Shown here: positions 43,084 through 52,338 of the stretch, in pieces
Layout: each line of letters begins with the position of its first letter
How positions within the stretch are numbered: the first letter of the stretch is position 1
Assembly (NCBI GenBank): GCA_000500915.1
Contig: AYNO01000003.1
Span: 1-53,599, forward strand
Source: Rhodobacter sp. CACIA14H1
Lineage (GTDB): Bacteria > Pseudomonadota > Alphaproteobacteria > Rhodobacterales > Rhodobacteraceae
Length of the DNA: 53,599 nucleotides
Direction: 5' to 3'
Notes under the pieces: model-generated
The model's input: the letters and a program-made list of their open reading frames with translations, nothing else
Database searches by the model: none
What the model was told of the DNA's origin: nothing
Translations under genes and position numbers: made by a program

Positions 43084-43660
43084 CGTGCCGCTCCATCTGC
43101 TGTGAGTCGAAAAACGCGCGGACCTTCCGCGCGATGGCAGCTGTCGCCGCATCAAGGTCCACCTTCGCCTCGATCCGGTCGGTGGCGACCACGACCTGCC
43201 CGTCGCCGAGCGAAGGGTCTTCCACCACCTCGAAGGGAACGGTACCGGCCTGTGCCAGATATGCCTCCAAAGGGCCGCGGGTTGCTGCCGATGCACGCAG
43301 GCGCATCGGCCGGTCCACCATCTGCTCTGCCATCGGCATCATGGCATCGGCCACGACCGGCCCGAGCGTCAGCCTCGCCATTTCGGGCAGGAGGCCGGTG
43401 CAGAGATCGGCGAAAAGCGGCTCCAGCGTCGCAAGGAGCTGCGACCGCGCGTCTTCGACCAGAAGGGAAAGCGAACGGAGATGGTCCGCCACTGCCGTCG
43501 CCAGCTGCGCCTCGTTGGTGGCCTGTGCAGCGACGGCATCCTCCCACCCGGCCGCATAGCCGTCCTCATAGGCGGTCTGATGCGCCACATCCTCCTCTCC
43601 CGTTGCGGGATCGGGCTGGGCACCTGCCGTGCCGAATTCTTCCAGACGTAAACGGGGCAT
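43073..43660 (-). CDS. fliH: FliH-like flagellar assembly protein
   Basis: The 195-residue protein lies between fliF and fliN, where FliH is expected. It has an acidic N-terminus with YEDGYAAGWEDAV, then a long helical region and a C-terminal part (GTVPFEVVEDPSLGDGQVVV) like the FliH/YscL end. FliH binds the export ATPase FliI and controls it; fliI itself is not in the window. The ATG at 43660 overlaps the fliF stop as TGATG, which fits coupling; an in-frame ATG at 43690 is possible. Sequence similarity is modest, as usual for FliH. Confidence 0.75.
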   Translation of the reverse strand: MPRLRLEEFGTAGAQPDPATGEEDVAHQTAYEDGYAAGWEDAVAAQATNEAQLATAVADHLRSLSLLVEDARSQLLATLEPLFADLCTGLLPEMARLTLGPVVADAMMPMAEQMVDRPMRLRASAATRGPLEAYLAQAGTVPFEVVEDPSLGDGQVVVATDRIEAKVDLDAATAAIARKVRAFFDSQQMERHDAE

Positions 43661-45216
43661 CACCGCTGCCTCCCGTCCTCGTTCATCCATTCCCGCAGGA
43701 TCTCGATCGATTCGGCCTGCCGTTCGCCGATCAACCGCCGCAGCCGGGCAACCGGATCTTCCGCGAAGCCGGGGCCGTCCTCGGTTATGTTGCGGGCGAA
43801 GGCCGGAATGTCGAAGCCATCGGCAACTTCCCCCGTCAGGACCGGACCGCCAGTCCCGGCAACCGGTGGTAGGGCCAGCGACGGCAAGGTGCGGTCTCCG
43901 CCCTGCCGCAGCGAGCGTCTCAACAGCAGGGCGACCAGGACGAGCGACAGCGCCAGAACGCCAAGCCCTGCCAGCCGCGTCAGATCCAGCCCCGGGCCGG
44001 AGAGCGCCGGTTCCCCCGGCGGCGTGACGGGGGCAAGTTCCATCGACCGGATCGTCAGCTGGTCGCCCCGCCCCTCGTCGATGCCCGCCGCAGAGGCGAT
44101 CAGGTCGCGCAGCGCCGCCAGCTCCGCGTCATCGCGGGGCTGCCAGCTTTCGGTGCCGTCCTCGGCCGTGATCCGCACTCCGTCCAGCAGGACGGCAACG
44201 CCGAGCCGCCGTACTTCGCCCGGACTGCGCGTCACTTCGCGGCGGGTTTCGCTGATGTCGTACTGGACCTTCTCGCGGCTCTCCTGCGACCGTGATTGCG
44301 GCCCTCCTTCCGCACCGGCATCGCCATCCGGCAGGTTAGACGCAACCGTGACCGCGCCCGCATTGCCCGTTTCGGACCCGCTGGAGCTCTCGGTTTCGGA
44401 CGTTATGGCAACGCGGCCCTGCGGATCGATCCGCCGCTCGGTCAGCAGTTCGCTTTCGGTAACGAGTTCGACCGAAACCTCCACGATGGCGCGGCCCGGC
44501 CCGACACGCGCCTCCAGCAGTCGTTCCACATTCCTGCGGATCTGTTCCGCCCGCTGCGCGGCGCTGGCGGAACTGCCGCCTGCCGTGTCCGGCGGGATCA
44601 GCCCGGTGACGGAATCGATGACCTCCACGTCCCCGGGCTTCAGGCCGGTTACGGCGGCGGCTACCAGATGCCGCAGTGCCTGCGCCTGTTCCCGCGTCAG
44701 GCCGCCGGTGGCCGTGACCATCACGCTGGCACTGGGGCCGCTGCCGGCCGAAAAGGGCCGGGCCTCGCCACGTGCGATATGCACGCGGGCCGCCCTGATC
44801 TGGGGGTTACCGAGGATTGTCCTTGCAAGCTCGCCCTCGACCGCCCGTGTCCAGGCGGCGTCGAACATCTGGGTCGTGGTGCCGAAGCCGGTCAGCGAAT
44901 CGAGCAACTCGTACCCTGCGCCGCCTTGCACCGGCAGCCCTTCGGCCGCGAGGCCGAGCCTGAGGGCATCCCGCTGCGATTCGGGCACGAAGATCGCCTC
45001 ACCCCGCACCTCGAACGCGATTCCGCGCGCCTCCAGCTCCGTCACGACCTGTCCCGCAGCTCCCGGTTCCAGCCCCGAATACAGAAGGGCCATAGATGGC
45101 GCGGAGGCGATCCGCGACATCACCAGAATCGTCACGAACATAGCCAGAGTGGCCACCACGACGATGACCCGACGGCGCATGTCCAGCGCTGACCAGAATT
45201 GCAGTACCTGCGGCAC
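43660..45216 (-). CDS. fliF: Flagellar MS-ring protein FliF
   Basis: Membrane ring protein of 518 residues. A transmembrane helix at about 15-33 is followed by the periplasmic ring-building domain with YSGLEPGAAGQVVTELEARG, and later ARVHIARGEARPFSAGSG and ASVMVTATGGLTREQAQAL. A second helix lies near 425-445, and the cytoplasmic tail ends with ERQAESIEILREWMNEDG. It starts at GTG 45216 with GGGGAT upstream. It is the first gene of the minus-strand run and diverges from fliL. Confidence 0.94.
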   Translation of the reverse strand: MPQVLQFWSALDMRRRVIVVVATLAMFVTILVMSRIASAPSMALLYSGLEPGAAGQVVTELEARGIAFEVRGEAIFVPESQRDALRLGLAAEGLPVQGGAGYELLDSLTGFGTTTQMFDAAWTRAVEGELARTILGNPQIRAARVHIARGEARPFSAGSGPSASVMVTATGGLTREQAQALRHLVAAAVTGLKPGDVEVIDSVTGLIPPDTAGGSSASAAQRAEQIRRNVERLLEARVGPGRAIVEVSVELVTESELLTERRIDPQGRVAITSETESSSGSETGNAGAVTVASNLPDGDAGAEGGPQSRSQESREKVQYDISETRREVTRSPGEVRRLGVAVLLDGVRITAEDGTESWQPRDDAELAALRDLIASAAGIDEGRGDQLTIRSMELAPVTPPGEPALSGPGLDLTRLAGLGVLALSLVLVALLLRRSLRQGGDRTLPSLALPPVAGTGGPVLTGEVADGFDIPAFARNITEDGPGFAEDPVARLRRLIGERQAESIEILREWMNEDGRQR

Positions 45217-45264
45217 GGTGATCCCCGGACTTCTGTCTCGGCGGTCAGTTTGCGCACGGGGGGC

Positions 45265-45279
45265 TTAAGAATCGGTTAG
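45265..45279. promoter_or_regulatory. CtrA-like binding site between fliF and fliL
   Basis: TTAA, seven bases, TTAG: one mismatch to TTAA-N7-TTAA, and near-palindromic. It lies 49 bases upstream of fliF on one side and 45 bases upstream of fliL on the other, so one site could drive both directions. Confidence 0.5.
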
Positions 45280-45324
45280 GGGCCGTTGGCTAGTTTGGTC
45301 GGGCAGGAAAGGGAATCGTCGCCC

Positions 45325-45795
45325 ATGGCAGATGCCGCAGTCCAATCCGAACCGGCCGCGTCCGGATCCCGGCGCAAGCCGCTGCTGCTTGGGCTTGCCC
45401 TTGCCCTCATCTGTGCGGCGGCCGGTTTCTATGTCACCTGGTCCGGACTGGTCGGCCCGCACGCGGACCACGGCACATCGCAGGCGACGGCCCTGCCGGA
45501 CATTGCCTTCGTCCCGATCGATCCTGTCACCGTAACCCTTCCCGGCACCGGTCGCCCCACGATCCGCTTCACCGCCCAGCTGGAGGTCGAGGCCATCCAC
45601 CGGTCCGAAGTGGCCGCGCTCCTGCCGCGTATCCTCGATGTGCTGAACGGGTATCTGCGCGCCGTCGATCCATCCCGCTTCGACCAGGCAGGCGCACTTG
45701 TGCGGATGCGGGCGCAGCTTCTCCGCCGGATCCAGATCGTTACCGGCGAAGGCCGGGTGCGCGACCTGCTCGTGACCGAGTTCCTAGTTCAGTGA
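45325..45795 (+). CDS. fliL: Flagellar basal body-associated protein FliL
   Basis: The 156-residue single-span inner-membrane protein has a basic N-terminus (GSRRKP), a transmembrane helix (LLLGLALALICAAAGFYVTW) and a periplasmic FliL domain with VTVTLPGTGRPTIRFTAQLE and a C-terminal LLRRIQIVTGEGRVRDLLVT. FliL supports stator torque. The ATG at 45325 is used, with AGGAAAGGGA upstream; the frame from 45286 crosses the promoter region. The next gene follows after 7 bases. Confidence 0.9.
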   Translation: MADAAVQSEPAASGSRRKPLLLGLALALICAAAGFYVTWSGLVGPHADHGTSQATALPDIAFVPIDPVTVTLPGTGRPTIRFTAQLEVEAIHRSEVAALLPRILDVLNGYLRAVDPSRFDQAGALVRMRAQLLRRIQIVTGEGRVRDLLVTEFLVQ

Positions 45796-45802
45796 GGCCG
45801 CC

Positions 45803-46159
45803 GTGTTCGACGTAGTTTCAGACGCACTCCTTTTCATCGGTGCCATCGGCGCATCGGTCTATTGCCATATCCTTTCCGGCCGGCTGAAGCGGCTGAATGC
45901 GCTGGAAGGTGGCATGGGCACGGCGATTGCCGTCCTGTCGGCGCAGGTGGATGAAATGAAATCCGCGCTCGCCGTCGCCCGCCAAGCGGCGGATGGTTCG
46001 GCAAACGGCCTGTCGAACCTTGTCACGCGGGCCGAAACGGCGGCTGCACGGCTCGACCTTCTGCTTGCATCGATGCATGACCTGCCATCGGACGATGACA
46101 TGTCCCCGCGACGCCTGCGCTTCGCCCGCCGCCGGCGCGAGGTGGAGGCTGCGGAATGA
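45803..46159 (+). CDS. Small membrane-anchored coiled-coil protein of the flagellar cluster
   Basis: The 118-residue protein has an N-terminal hydrophobic helix (DALLFIGAIGASVYCHIL) followed by a long helical, coiled-coil-like region (about 30-95) and a basic tail RRLRFARRRREVEAAE. It starts at GTG 45803. Small proteins of this shape, some classed as DUF6468, often sit between fliL and motE in alphaproteobacterial clusters; I am not sure of the family name. Its stop overlaps the following gene by four bases. Confidence 0.7.
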   Translation: MFDVVSDALLFIGAIGASVYCHILSGRLKRLNALEGGMGTAIAVLSAQVDEMKSALAVARQAADGSANGLSNLVTRAETAAARLDLLLASMHDLPSDDDMSPRRLRFARRRREVEAAE

Positions 46160-46717
46160 TCCGCGTCTCCCTGCCGCGTGTGACGTTTTCTGCAATCGCA
46201 CTGGCGCTTGCGGCCTCGGGTGCGATCCGGCTTGGTTTCGGCGTGGGCGAAGCGATGGCCCGCGCCCCTGACGAATCGACTGTTCCTTCGGCACCGGTCC
46301 AATGTCCCGCGCCGCCACTCGCTGTGGCGCAGGCGCTGAGCGAACGGGAAAAAAGCCCTGTCCGCCCGCGAAAGTGCGCTGGAGGACCGTCTTGCCGCGC
46401 TCGATCTTGCCGAAGCGGCGATCGAGGCAAGGCTTGCGGAACTCCGTCAGGCGGAGGATGACCTGAAAAAGGTCGTCTCCATGTCCGACGGCGCCGCAGA
46501 AGAGGATCTTGCACGCCTGACCGCCGTGTACGAGGCGATGAAACCCGCCGAGGCAGCGGCACTGTTCGTGGCCATGCCGGTGGAATTCGCGGCAGGTTTC
46601 CTGGGACGGATGCGGACTGAGTCGGCGGCGCTGGTCCTTGCCGGAATGCCCCCCGAAAATGCCTTCGCCATCAGTGCGACCATCGCCGGGCGCAACGCGC
46701 TCGCGCCCACGGAATGA
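46156..46717 (+). pseudogene. motE: MotE-like stator chaperone, reading frame broken at an A6 run
   Basis: The N-terminal part (from ATG 46156) has a signal-anchor helix and then ALSEREK. At 46349-46354 a run of six A throws the frame out and reaches a stop at 46461. In the +1 frame the protein continues naturally from EKALSARESALEDRLAAL through a coiled coil to the MgtE_N-like domain with VYEAMKPAEAAALFVAMP and FLGRMR, ending at 46717. With five A instead of six, a 186-residue protein would be whole, matching MotE, the periplasmic partner of MotC/MotB in Rhizobium. Either a sequence error in a homopolymer or a real mutation; I cannot tell. Confidence 0.7.
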
Positions 46718-46731
46718 CGGGATAGGGCAAC

Positions 46732-47601
46732 ATGCTGGGTTTCGTCGGGATAGCGGTCATCGTTGTCATGGTGTTCGGCGGCTACGTGGCCGCGGGCGGC
46801 AAGCTGGGCATCATCCTTGCTTCCCTTCCGTTCGAAATGGCGATGATCGGTGGTGCTGCCGTCGGTGCCTTTCTCCTTTCCAACGACAAGTCGGTCGTGA
46901 AGCACACATTGCACGATATCCCCAAGGTGTTCCGCGGGGCGCGGTGGCAGCCCGGCGATTACCGGGATCTCCTCTGCCTGCTGTTCGAACTGCTGCGGCT
47001 TGCCAAGGACAATCCGGTCGCGCTGGAAGAACACATCGAAAACCCGGATTCTTCCGCAATCTTCGCCCGGTATCCACGCATACGTGACGATGGCACGGCG
47101 ACGGAACTGATCTGCGATACGCTTCGTGCGCGGACGATGAATTACGACGACCCGCACCAGGTCGAGGAAGTCCTCGACAAGCGGATGGAAGCCTCGCTTC
47201 ACCATGCCCAGCATTCCAGCCACGCGTTGCAGTCCATGGCTGACGCGCTTCCCGCTCTGGGTATCGTCGCGGCGGTTCTGGGCGTGATCAAGACCATGGC
47301 CTCCATCGACCAGCCGCCCGAGATCCTCGGCAAGATGATCGGCGGCGCCCTTGTCGGCACCTTCCTCGGCGTCTTCCTGGCCTATGGCCTCGTCGGCCCT
47401 TTCGCATCACGCCTGAAAGCCGTGGCCGAGGAAGAGGCACAGTTCTACCGTCTGATCCGCGAGGTTCTGGTTGCCAGCCTGCACAACCACCCCCCGCCGC
47501 TTTGCATCGAGGTGGGGCGCCAGAACGCCCCGCAGCCCTTCCGCCCGGAATTCGCGGACCTCGAACAGGCGCTCCGCGCCCTGAAGGCCGAGGCGGCCTG
47601 A
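46732..47601 (+). CDS. motA: Flagellar stator protein MotA
   Basis: Proton-channel subunit of 289 residues. It has two N-terminal membrane helices and two further ones near 180-235, separated by a cytoplasmic loop. Conserved segments include GGKLGIILASLPFEMAMIGG, ALPALGIVAAVLGVIKTMA with the channel proline, and VGPFASRL. The loop with the charged switch-contact residues is at about 80-110. Its stop overlaps the next start (TGATG). The usual order motA-motB is broken here; motB is 9.5 kb upstream. Confidence 0.94.
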   Translation: MLGFVGIAVIVVMVFGGYVAAGGKLGIILASLPFEMAMIGGAAVGAFLLSNDKSVVKHTLHDIPKVFRGARWQPGDYRDLLCLLFELLRLAKDNPVALEEHIENPDSSAIFARYPRIRDDGTATELICDTLRARTMNYDDPHQVEEVLDKRMEASLHHAQHSSHALQSMADALPALGIVAAVLGVIKTMASIDQPPEILGKMIGGALVGTFLGVFLAYGLVGPFASRLKAVAEEEAQFYRLIREVLVASLHNHPPPLCIEVGRQNAPQPFRPEFADLEQALRALKAEAA

Positions 47602-49556
47602 TGCGCTGGCTGATCCTCCTGCTCCTGTGCCTGACCCAGCCCGTTTCGGCGCAGACCGTGCAGGTCAGTACGGGGGAACATGACGGGTTCACCCGCATCG
47701 TGCTGACGCGTCCCGCTCCGGCTGCATGGCGACTGTCACGGACGGAAACGGGATACGAACTGCGCATTCTCGGCGCGACGGGCTATGATCTGGCCCGGGC
47801 CTTCGACAGGATCAACCGACGCCGGCTCGGCGCCCTGATCCACGATCCCGGGGAAGGCACGCTCCGGTTCGGTGTCGCCTGTGCCTGCCATGCGGTCCCT
47901 TTCGAATACGGGCCCGCGATGCTGGTGGTCGATCTGCGCGACGGACCGCCCCCGCCCGATTCGGCCTTCGAGCGGGACCGGAACGGGAATGTCCTGCCTG
48001 CACTGACAGGCGGGGTTGTTTCCCCGCCCGTAGCGCAGGTTTCCCGTTACGACTGGCTTTCGGTCGGAACGGGCAGGACCCGGCCGGATGGAGCGACCGT
48101 CCCGGCAAGACCGGAACCGGAAGTGCCCGTCGATCCTGCGTCGCTGCGGGAGGCGCTCATGATGCAGTTCAGCCGTGCCGCGAGTCAGGGTCTGATCGAA
48201 CCCGCGCGGCCGGTTCGTCCGCCGCAGGATGATCCGGTCCGGCCATCGGCCTCCACCGTCAATATCCGGGTCGGTGAACCACTCGATGCATTCACGGCTT
48301 TGGACCCCGGAAAAGATCTCGCGCCCGACGGCAGGTCTTGCCCGTCGCCGGATCGTCTGGCCATTGGGGATTGGGGCGACGGACGGGCGGGATTCCTGCA
48401 ACTCTCGGCGGCGTCGGTCCTTGTCGGGGAGTTCGATGAAGCCGATCCCGCCGCCCTGGCGCGTGCGGTGCGGCTCTATCTCCATCTGGGCTTCGGGGTG
48501 GAGGCGGTTGCGCTTCTGTCGGCTTTCCCGACGGACCATCCGGACGCCACCCTCTGGCGAAGCATGGCGCGCGGTCTTGACGGGGAGCCGGAGCCAGGCA
48601 GCGCCTTTGCCGCAATGGCCGCCTGTGACGGGCCGGCGGCGCTCTGGTCTGTCATTGCCGCACCGGAAACGCTGCCCGCTCCGCTCAATACCAACGCCGT
48701 CCAGCGCAGCTTTTCGCAGCTTCCGCCCCATCTGCGGCGCCATCTCGGGCCGGATCTTGCCGAACGTTTCCTCGACGCAGGGGACAAGTCCACCGCCACA
48801 GCGATCCTGGACGCCATTCTCCGTCTTCCAGGCGAACCGGATCCGCGAACTGCCGTTACCATGGCCCGCATTGCCATGGCCCGCGGAGATACCGCGGATG
48901 CAGGTCGTTCGCTCCGGCGCATCCTGTCCGATCCCGGCATGACGCAGGTGCCGGCACTCGTCGCGCTCGTCGATATGCACGCGGCCGACCTAACGCCCAT
49001 CGACCCGCAAACCGTTCCGGTCCTGGCAGCCCACCTGCAAGAGGCGACCGGAACCTCCGGTGAACAGGTGCTTGGCCGTGCACTGGTGCTTGCCCGCGCC
49101 CTGAGCGGCGATTTCGACGCGGCATTCGCAGATCTGGCCACGCATCCCGACATCGCGCCGAAGCTGTGGGAGATTCTTGCAGCCGGTCCCGACCAGGCCC
49201 TGATCGCCCATGCGGTCGGTGGCGACCCGCTTCCGGCCGCGCGGGAAACGCGGCAATCCATCGCCCTCCGCCTGTCCGAACTCGGTTTCGCTGCTGCTGC
49301 CGCGCGTTGGGCCCCCGCGGATGACGATGTCGCCACGACCGGAACGGCGACCCCGCTCGAAACCGCTCTCGACGCGCGGGATTGGGGGGCGTTGCCGGAT
49401 GATGCCCCCATCCATTGGCGCACGGCGGCAGACCGCCTTGCCCCTGTGCCGGCCGATCCGCTGCCACCGCTGGCCCATGGCAGGCGCGTCGCCGAGGAAA
49501 GCACGCGAACGCAAGAAGCCATCCGTGCGCTCCTCGACGCCGTGCCCCCGCCCTGA
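47601..49556 (+). CDS. Exported flagellar-cluster protein, AMIN-like N-terminus with helical repeats
   Basis: The 651-residue protein has a signal peptide (residues 1-17, ending VSA before QTVQVS). The first 110 mature residues form alternating strands (FTRIVLTRPAPAAWRLSRTE, then LRFGVACACHAVPFEYG and MLVVDLRDG) that resemble an AMIN-type envelope-binding domain. A Pro-rich linker follows, then several hundred residues of Ala/Leu-rich helices that look like TPR or Sel1-type repeats. I do not recognise a named family. The TGATG coupling to motA and the following lytic transglycosylase point to a periplasmic role at the motor or in wall remodelling. Confidence 0.7.
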   Translation: MRWLILLLLCLTQPVSAQTVQVSTGEHDGFTRIVLTRPAPAAWRLSRTETGYELRILGATGYDLARAFDRINRRRLGALIHDPGEGTLRFGVACACHAVPFEYGPAMLVVDLRDGPPPPDSAFERDRNGNVLPALTGGVVSPPVAQVSRYDWLSVGTGRTRPDGATVPARPEPEVPVDPASLREALMMQFSRAASQGLIEPARPVRPPQDDPVRPSASTVNIRVGEPLDAFTALDPGKDLAPDGRSCPSPDRLAIGDWGDGRAGFLQLSAASVLVGEFDEADPAALARAVRLYLHLGFGVEAVALLSAFPTDHPDATLWRSMARGLDGEPEPGSAFAAMAACDGPAALWSVIAAPETLPAPLNTNAVQRSFSQLPPHLRRHLGPDLAERFLDAGDKSTATAILDAILRLPGEPDPRTAVTMARIAMARGDTADAGRSLRRILSDPGMTQVPALVALVDMHAADLTPIDPQTVPVLAAHLQEATGTSGEQVLGRALVLARALSGDFDAAFADLATHPDIAPKLWEILAAGPDQALIAHAVGGDPLPAARETRQSIALRLSELGFAAAAARWAPADDDVATTGTATPLETALDARDWGALPDDAPIHWRTAADRLAPVPADPLPPLAHGRRVAEESTRTQEAIRALLDAVPPP

Positions 49557-49632
49557 GCAGGGCCGTCAAGCAATCCGCAACCTTTCTCTGCCAGCCTGAT
49601 CCCCGGCCGGTGATCCAGAACGGAGCATACAC

Positions 49633-50277
49633 GTGCAGCGGGTTCGCACATTCCTGACCGCCCTGTTGGCGCTTGCGGCCGCAACCGTACAGGGCGCGCC
49701 AACAGGCCCCTGCATCGAAGCGGCCATCCGCGCCGCATCCGAATCAGGTGTGCCGCCCGATCTCCTTGTTGCGATCACCCTTGTCGAAACGCGCCATGCA
49801 GGGACCGCATGGCCATGGACGATAAACCATCAGGGCAAAGGGTCCTGGTATCCCGACCGTGACAGCGCGATGGCCGCAGTGCGCCAGATGCTGGAGTCCG
49901 GCGATACGCCGGATGTGGGGTGCTTCCAGATCAATACCGGCTGGCATCCCGACGCCTTCGAAACCGTGGAAGATATGTTCGACCCCGACGCCAACGCAGC
50001 CTACGCGGCCCGTTTCCTGCGTGAACTTCACGGGTCAACCGGGAATTGGGCCGATGCCGTCGCCGGGTTCCATTCGCGCGACCCGGATCGGGGTGAGGCC
50101 TATCTGGTCCGGGTCGGTGCCGTGCTGGCAGAATTGCAGGGTCAGGCCCCCCGAATGCCCTCTCCGGCCGCGCCGCAAAGGAACGGTTTCCCGCTTCTCG
50201 CCGGCGGGCCGCCCGCAACTGCCGGATCGCTCGTTCCGCTGCTGTCCCGCGGCGTGCCGCTGATCGGGACGCCATGA
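49633..50277 (+). CDS. Exported lytic transglycosylase (SLT domain), flagellar type
   Basis: Periplasmic murein-cleaving enzyme of 214 residues. A signal peptide (1-21) is followed by a GTG-started SLT domain. The catalytic glutamate is in ITLVETRHAG, and the DVGCFQINTGWH block and AARFLRELHGSTGNWADAVA follow. The C-terminal 50 residues are Pro/Gly/Leu-rich and unordered. A dedicated enzyme in this position could open the wall for the rod, as SltF does in Rhodobacter sphaeroides; orthology is not claimed. Its stop overlaps the flhA start by four bases. Confidence 0.85.
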   Translation: MQRVRTFLTALLALAAATVQGAPTGPCIEAAIRAASESGVPPDLLVAITLVETRHAGTAWPWTINHQGKGSWYPDRDSAMAAVRQMLESGDTPDVGCFQINTGWHPDAFETVEDMFDPDANAAYAARFLRELHGSTGNWADAVAGFHSRDPDRGEAYLVRVGAVLAELQGQAPRMPSPAAPQRNGFPLLAGGPPATAGSLVPLLSRGVPLIGTP

Positions 50278-52338
50278 TGGCGGGTTTCGTGCGACCCTTT
50301 CCCCCGACTGTCCTTCTGGCGGTCGCGCTCATGGCCGTGATCGCCATGTTGGTCCTGCCCGTGCCGCCCTGGTTGCTGGACGTCGGTCTTGCCCTCTCCT
50401 TCGCCCTTGCGATCCTGATGCTGACGGTCGCGCTCTTCATCGAACGCCCGATCGATTTCTCGGCCTTTCCGACGATCCTGCTCGCCTCGCTCCTGCTCCG
50501 GCTGTCCCTGAACGTTGCCTCGACCAAACTGATCATCTCGCAGGGCCATACCGGAACCGGCGCCGCCGGCCACGTGATCGAGGCATTTGCAGAATTCGTC
50601 ATGGGGGGTGATCTGGTTCTGGGCCTCGTGATCTTTTCCGTGATCCTCATCGTCAACTTCGTCGTCATAACAAAGGGCGCCGGCCGCATGGCCGAAGTCG
50701 GGGCCCGCTTCGCGCTGGACGGTCTGCCGGGGCGGCAGCTTGCCATCGATGCCGATGTCGCCTCGGGTGCCATCGACCATGCCGAGGCGCGGGCCCGCCG
50801 CGAACGCGAATTGGCCGAGACGACATTCTTCGGGTCGCTGGACGGTGCATCCAAATTCGTAAAGGGCGATGCGGTTGCGGGTCTCGTCATCACCCTGCTG
50901 AACCTTGTGGTGGGCCTGGCGGTGGGACTGCTTGTCCACGACCTGCCCATGGGCGGGGCGTTCCAGACCTACGCCATCCTCACCATCGGCGATGGCCTGG
51001 TGACGCAGATACCGGCCGTCATCATCTCTGTCGCAGCCGCCCTGCTGCTGGCGCGCGGCGGGACGACCGGTGCCGCGGATGTTTCCTTCTTCGAACAGCT
51101 CGGCCGCTATCCCGCCGCGCTGGGCACCGTTGCCGCCCTGATGGCGCTGTTTGCCCTCGTTCCCGGCCTGCCGGTGCTGCCCTTCCTTGCCGGTGCTGCA
51201 GGGCTTGGCGCACTTGCCTTGCGGGCCGTCAGGCGGAGGACCGTGCCGCAGGACATTGCCCTTCCGCCCGATCCCGTCCAGCCCCGCCCCCTCGGCGACG
51301 TGCTCGATTTCGACGAGATACATATCGAATTCGCCGGGGACCTCGTCTCCATGGCCCTCGATCCGGCGACGGGGCTGGACCGGCGCGTGGGGAACATGCG
51401 CAACCACATTGCTGCCAGCTACGGGCTCATCCTGCCCGAAATCCGCCTGACCGACGAACAGGCCCTGCCAGCCGGCCAATACCGCATCCGCATACAGGGT
51501 GTCGAAAAGGTGCGGGACCGGATCCATGCCGACCGTATCCTCGTGCTGCTCGGTGACGTTGCCTCTGCCCCGCAGGGGCTGGATGTCCGCGAACCCGTCT
51601 TCGGTGCACCCGCCCGCTGGATTCTGCCCGAGGATCAGGAAGCAGCAGCCATATCCGGCCTTACCACCGTCACCCCGGCCGAGGTCCTGTCCACGCACCT
51701 TCTGGAAACGATCAAGGCAAATCTCGCTCGGCTGCTGTCGCTGCGCGGGCTCCGGCGGCTGCTTGACGAATTCTCCAATGTGTCCGACCCGCGGCGGGCA
51801 CAGATGAACCGCCGCCTTCTGGACGAGATGATCCCCGAAAAGGTGCCGGCAGAGCTGCTGCTGTCAGTCCTCGCCTGCTGCTGGAGGAAGGGTATCGATC
51901 CGTAACCTTCCCCTCATCCTCGAAGCCATAGCCGAGGCGCGGTCGCTCCAGTTTCCCGAAGCGATCTGTGAACATGTCCGGCATCGGCTCGGCTTCCAGA
52001 TCACGGCCGACCTTCGCCGCGAGGATGGAACGATTCCCCTGATCCAGCTCGCGCCGGAGTGGGAGACCACCTTCGCCCATTACCAGATCGACGCGCCGTC
52101 CGGCCCGCAGGAAGTCGCGCTTCCGCCCGATCTGTTCCACCGGCTGGGCACGGCCGTGGGCGAACGGCTGGCAAGGGCATCCGAAGGCGGTGGCCAGCCC
52201 GCGCTGGTCACATCGGCCAGGCGCAGGCGGTTCCTGCGTACGGTCCTTGCCGCGCGCGGGATCGCGAACCCCGTCCTTTCCTACGAAGAGATCGGGCTCG
52301 AGGCGCGCCCCGTCATCCTGGGGCAGGTCGCCGCATGA
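50274..52338 (+). pseudogene. flhA: Flagellar export gate protein FlhA, frame broken near the C-terminal third
   Basis: The first frame (50274-51905, 543 residues) holds the eight-helix membrane domain with PIDFSAFPTILLASLLLRLS and RFALDGLPGRQLAIDADVA (the FHIPEP block), then the start of the cytoplasmic domain, and stops after an atypical tail ACCWRKGIDP. Downstream, the +1 frame continues with the expected SIRNLPLILEAIAEARSLQF and runs to 52338, giving a total near 688 residues, the family norm. Between 51868 and 51893 a third frame spells RLLLEEG, so two single-base deletions (or a short deletion) explain the break better than one insertion. Without repair FlhA would be truncated and export blocked. 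Confidence 0.8.

Noticed and set aside
46349-46355. AAAAAAG as a programmed -1 ribosomal frameshift site (dnaX-like slippery heptamer)
   Set aside because: The heptamer is in the wrong phase relative to the upstream frame, and the downstream domain needs a +1 (or -2) shift, not -1. No clear stimulating hairpin was seen.
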